Positions 60,735 to 64,000 of a DNA stretch of 64,000 nt are shown one piece after another; position 1 is the first letter of the stretch; each line of letters starts with the position of its first letter. Under the pieces are notes generated by a model. The model saw nothing but the letters and a program-made list of their open reading frames with translations, searched no databases and had not been told where the DNA came from. The stretch covers positions 109,244 through 173,243 of the forward strand of contig KB302988.1 in assembly GCA_000328365.1 (NCBI GenBank), given 5' to 3'. The position numbers and the translations under genes were made by a program. This DNA is from Capitella teleta (lineage: Eukaryota; Annelida; Polychaeta; Capitellidae).

Positions 60735-61286
60735 GTCGGGGTAGACATCAGGGGGGTTCAGTATCAGCTGGTTGCGTTGACCGTTGTCCAGGGTGATGTA
60801 ATTGTAAATGACGGGTATGAACACCGAACAAAAGATGACAGACCATAACACCGCCAGAATGAGTTTGCCGTTTCGTTGAGACATGGTTCTTTTGTACGAC
60901 ATTGGCTTGGACGTTGCAAAGGCTCTGTCAATACCAATAGCCATGGCGCTGAGCAAGGAGCCAGGAAAAGCGGCAGCTGACAAAGTAGAGCTGATCCAAC
61001 TGATGGTAACCAAGGAAGGATGGACGCCGCCTAGAGTTGCCACCCATCTCTGTATTTGGAAAGAGAGGAACGCCAATCCACTCAACAAGTCGCTCACGCT
61101 GAGGCTCGTGATGAATAGATGAATGGCCGATTTCTGACCAAATCCACCAAAAACGATGGCAGCGATGGTGATAGGGTTTAGAATAATGCACACGATGCAT
61201 TCGAGAGTGACAACACTGGAAATAATGATGCTGTACAGCGGAATTCTCGCTGTAATTGGCGTGGATGCTTCGGTTGTGGCTTCCAT
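60735..61286 (-). CDS. Rhodopsin-like (class A) orphan GPCR, 3' part in gap
   Basis: From ATG 61286 the frame runs 184 codons into the gap. A short N-terminus (MEATTEASTPITARIPLYS) is followed by TM1 (about 20-47), TM2 with LSVSDLLSGLAF (the conserved aspartate), TM3 with SAMAIGIDRAFA (DRA for the DRY motif) and TM4 (KLILAVLWSVIFCSVFIPVI). An extracellular loop ends in PPDVYPD at the gap. TM5-7 are not visible. The usual TM3-top cysteine is not seen, so the receptor is divergent. An upstream in-frame ATG at 61391 would add 35 residues without a clear signal peptide; I prefer the shorter start. It should sit in the plasma membrane and signal through G proteins; ligand unknown. Confidence 0.78.
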
Positions 61287-61399
61287 TGTATTTCTGAGAG
61301 ATCCCACGTCGGCTAAGAAGGTTTTATGTGCATGCGCATAAAACAAGACGTGAGACAAGACGCTAGTCAACCTGTTTGGAAACGTGGCCATTAACACCA

Positions 61400-62030
61400 A
61401 ATCAAAGACGAGATCACTGCCACTGTTCCCTATTCCCTATTCAGTAGATTTTCAAAGTTTTCCATTGAGTCAAACTGTCTTTTGAGTCAGTTCAAAGCTG
61501 TAACTATGCAGCCTAATTGGGTGCGATCAAAATAACCTAGAAACAGAGGAAAGCGCTCTGCGTATCTCTTTTCACCACGCCTCTTCTGTTTTCATTGGTA
61601 AGCGAACATGACTAAACACGTTTAATGATATCTCATTGAAGTTCAGTATTCAGACAAAGTTGAAGGTTGTCTTTTGAGTCAATTCACAGCGATTAATTAG
61701 GTTTTAGGTGCGAACGACGTTCTGAATGGGCTGAATTCAACAGACAGCACTCTACGCATCTCTTTTCGCCCCTTCTTGCTCCTTTTGATACGAGGAACAC
61801 GAACGAACACGACTCTAATTGTCCAATGTCCAATTGGCCAATCTGTTCAATTAAGCCTTATTATTTATTGTCGGCTTCCAATCAATAGCGTAAACATTCC
61901 CATTGACTTATAGGCAGTTCAGTCCTTCGAGTGATTAGTTAACAAAACAGTTTGCTTGTTTATACTCGGATCTCTCACGTGAATTATTATGAGCTTGCAG
62001 TAAATAAGCCCTGTGCTCAAATGGTATTTC
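61400..62030. other. Intergenic, nothing recognised
   Basis: Upstream region of the minus-strand GPCR gene. Two related stretches (TCTTTTGAGTCAGTTCAAAG near 61470 and TCTTTTGAGTCAATTCACAG near 61670, each followed by CTCTGCGTATCTC or CTCTACGCATCTC and TTTTC) form a diverged tandem duplication with a period of about 200 bp. Confidence 0.5.
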
Positions 62031-62037
62031 AGGTGTC

Positions 62038-62640
62038 ATGGACGAGATCAACATCGATGGTCAAGTGCTAGAAAAAGTCAAACAGTTCAAATACCTTATA
62101 AGCCTACTCACAGAAGACGGATGTAACGAAAAAGAAGTGAGGAAAGATGCGTTCAATAAACATCAAACTCTACTCACTGGAAAGACCAACCGCAGACGGA
62201 AGAAAAGACTCATCAAGACCTTGGTCTGGAGCGTGTTACTTAATGGTTCAAAAACCTGGACGATGAAGAAAGATGACATCAAGATACTGGAGAGTTGTGA
62301 AATGTGGATTTGGAGGAGAATGAAAAGATCAGCTGGAGAGAACATGTGACAAAAAAGAAGTGTCAAGGCGAGTAGATAGAAAGAAAAGCCTGAAGGTCAC
62401 TATTTGGAAAAGGAAGGCACGGTAGATCTGTCACATCATGAGATCAGACGGTTGGCTGAGAACAGTTCGGGAAGGGGGGAGGAACGAAAGAAAAGGAGAG
62501 GAAGGAGGTTGGCGTTGCTCAATGAGATGCAAGGAGGAAGAGACTAGGACATGCTCAAAGAGATGGCCGAAACAAATGGCGCATGGCTGTGCATGGAGGA
62601 CCAGCCCAAATGTAGACAACCTGAAGAAGGAGGGCTAGGA
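62038..62640 (+). mobile_element. LINE reverse transcriptase C-terminal fragment
   Basis: The frame from ATG 62038 reads VKQFKYLISLLTEDGCNEKE, LIKTLVWSVLLNGSKTWTMK, ESCEMWIWRRMKR. This is the conserved C-terminal region of non-LTR reverse transcriptases (pattern F-YLGS-I..DG..E.EI ... K..VWS.LLYG.E.WT.. ... E.W.WRRML). After the stop at 62347-62349 related sequence continues in other frames (REHVTKKK, then EMAETNGAWL near 62560), so the copy carries several disruptions and lacks the endonuclease and catalytic core. It is a 5'-truncated, dead insertion. Confidence 0.82.
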
Positions 62641-62879
62641 TATCTGCTCAACAATGGATACTCTAGTGTTGGAATCTTATGAGAGTTTAGTGGGTTTTGG
62701 CAATGTGCAAACGGTGTAAATAATCATCATAAGGACATACTCATATAAAACATGCATCTTGCATAGACAACATTGTTATTCATTATTTATCATTGCATTA
62801 GTTTTAGCTGAACATGTTGGATTGGAATCGATGTAAAATATGTAAATGTGAACATTAGAAATTTAATGTAACAATGCAA

Positions 62880-64000
62880 TTAGCTAAACTTGGGTTGACC
62901 TGCAACATATACATCTGCAACGGTTGCCTTCTGGAAATACTCTGGGAAATCCACGACATCTTTCTCTGAATCAATCACAACAAAATCAGCAAAATATCCC
63001 GGTCTGATTTGTCCAAGACGATGCTCTTCGAGAGTGGCGTAAGCTCCATTCTTGGTGTATAGATCGATGGCTTCCGTGACGCTGAGTTTTTCATCCGATC
63101 TGAAATCAGCACCAGTGTTGTCTTCCGACTTAAATGAAATATAAATAACTGACTTGAATGGAATCCTATTGCCTTCCTCGTCTCTTCCAGATGGCCGGAA
63201 GATTGCGTCATATATCCCTTGCAATGGTGTAGCATGTTCAACAGGAGCATCCGAACCCCCAGCACACATAATCCCTGGGAAATAGTCCATGAGGCATAAA
63301 ATAATATCAACCCAGTAACAAACCGGCGTCGGTGAGAGTTTTCCAAGGATATATACAATCCATGAGTCCATCCGGAAGAAATCGGTCAACCCATCTGGCA
63401 TCGGTGGGAACAAACTGAGGCTGAATGTTTGCTATCATTCCCAAAGACTTCATCCTTGGAATCAACTCTTTCCGCAGAATCTGAAAGTACGAGACAATAA
63501 TTTCTGATCCCCCTGAAGACCCTGTACCTGGCAGTGGGTGAGAATTGGCCTCTTCTCAGGAGTTACATCAGCTTTCTCCATGGCTTCAATGACCATCTCG
63601 GCCGCTGCGTCACCAATGGCGTGAACTTCTAAGCGATACCCACTTGCGGTTGCCTCTTTTACCAGCCTGAGTAGCTCCTCCTAGATAATTTCAATAATAT
63701 ACACGCATATTTCAAATTTTACATACCTCAGTGTGTAAGGGGATTCCTCTTTCTGCCCTTCCACGATAGGGTTGACTTAAAAATGCAGTCCCCACCCCAA
63801 GAGCTCCATCCGAGAACAACTTGATTCGATCGCACGATAAGAGGTCTCCATGCTTCTCTCCAGCTTTTGGAAAGTTGCCGGAATCTTTGCTGTCGTAGAA
63901 AGCCGAGTAAAATATTCTGATTGGAAGCCTGCTTGAATCCACCAAAGATTTGAATTCATTCCATGATTGAACCTCGCATGAATGTGCACTGGTGACGCCA
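62880..64000 (-). CDS. YtcJ-like metal-dependent amidohydrolase (partial, 3' part)
   Basis: Exons on the minus strand: 63727-64000 (continues beyond the window), 63528-63680, 63324-63480 and 62880-63274, with introns of only 46, 47 and 49 nt, all joining in frame. The protein is of the amidohydrolase 3 (YtcJ) branch, TIM-barrel hydrolases acting on C-N bonds of unknown substrates. Seen: KLFSDGALGVGTAFLSQPY, EVHAIGDAAAE (metal-binding histidine), PILTHCQ (second histidine), ANIQPQFVPTD, CAGGSDAPVEHATPLQGI (catalytic aspartate), SVTEAIDLYTKNGAYA, and the end LGQIRPGYFADFVVID ... VADVYVAGQPKFS. The N-terminal HxH metal site lies outside the window. A 24-nt direct-repeat insertion in the last exon adds eight residues (see findings). 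ATTAAA on the coding strand occurs 13 bases after the stop. Confidence 0.88.

Overview
This is nuclear DNA of an animal. Most recognisable genes are split by GT-AG introns, and the encoded families (SUEL lectin/CUB receptor, cytosolic sulfotransferases, a membrane UDP-glycosyltransferase, a METTL24-type methyltransferase, a fibrinogen-related protein, a rhodopsin-like GPCR) are metazoan. Many introns are only 46-54 nt (sulfotransferase, methyltransferase and amidohydrolase genes), next to an 8.6-kb intron in the lectin gene. DNA transposon, LINE and SINE remnants, AT-rich intergenic DNA, microsatellites and three scaffold gaps complete the picture. I read it as an invertebrate but cannot name the phylum.

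Layout: 1-893 (-) partial MFS sugar-transporter-like gene; 0.9-7.9 kb intergenic with dispersed repeats; 7.9-24.6 kb (+) a 7-exon single-pass receptor with SUEL lectin, CUB and sushi-like modules; 24.7-28.4 kb intergenic with a long AAAG array; 28.4 kb (-) small secreted peptide; 29.4-39.8 kb a sulfotransferase cluster with one pseudogene (+), one intact gene (+) and two intact genes (-), mixed with MITE and LINE pieces; 40.3-41.8 kb (-) an intronless UDP-glycosyltransferase; 42.4-43.3 kb two inverted copies of a promoter-like repeat around a gap; 46.5-49.5 kb (+) a 12-exon gene for a protein with two tandem METTL24-like domains, the second degenerate; 54.4-59.1 kb (+) a coiled-coil fibrinogen-related secreted protein whose first intron carries a P-superfamily DNA transposon with an 8-bp target duplication; 60.7-61.3 kb (-) a GPCR cut by a gap; 62.0-62.6 kb (+) a LINE fragment; 62.9-64.0 kb (-) a partial YtcJ-like amidohydrolase.

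The clearest functional grouping is the conjugation (phase II) block: three PAPS-dependent sulfotransferases next to a membrane UDP-glycosyltransferase. A duplicated promoter-plus-first-exon-like repeat lies upstream of the glycosyltransferase, and a second copy faces the methyltransferase gene, suggesting (not proving) a divergent promoter pair. I found no rRNA, intact tRNA gene, CRISPR array, operon or retrovirus-like element.
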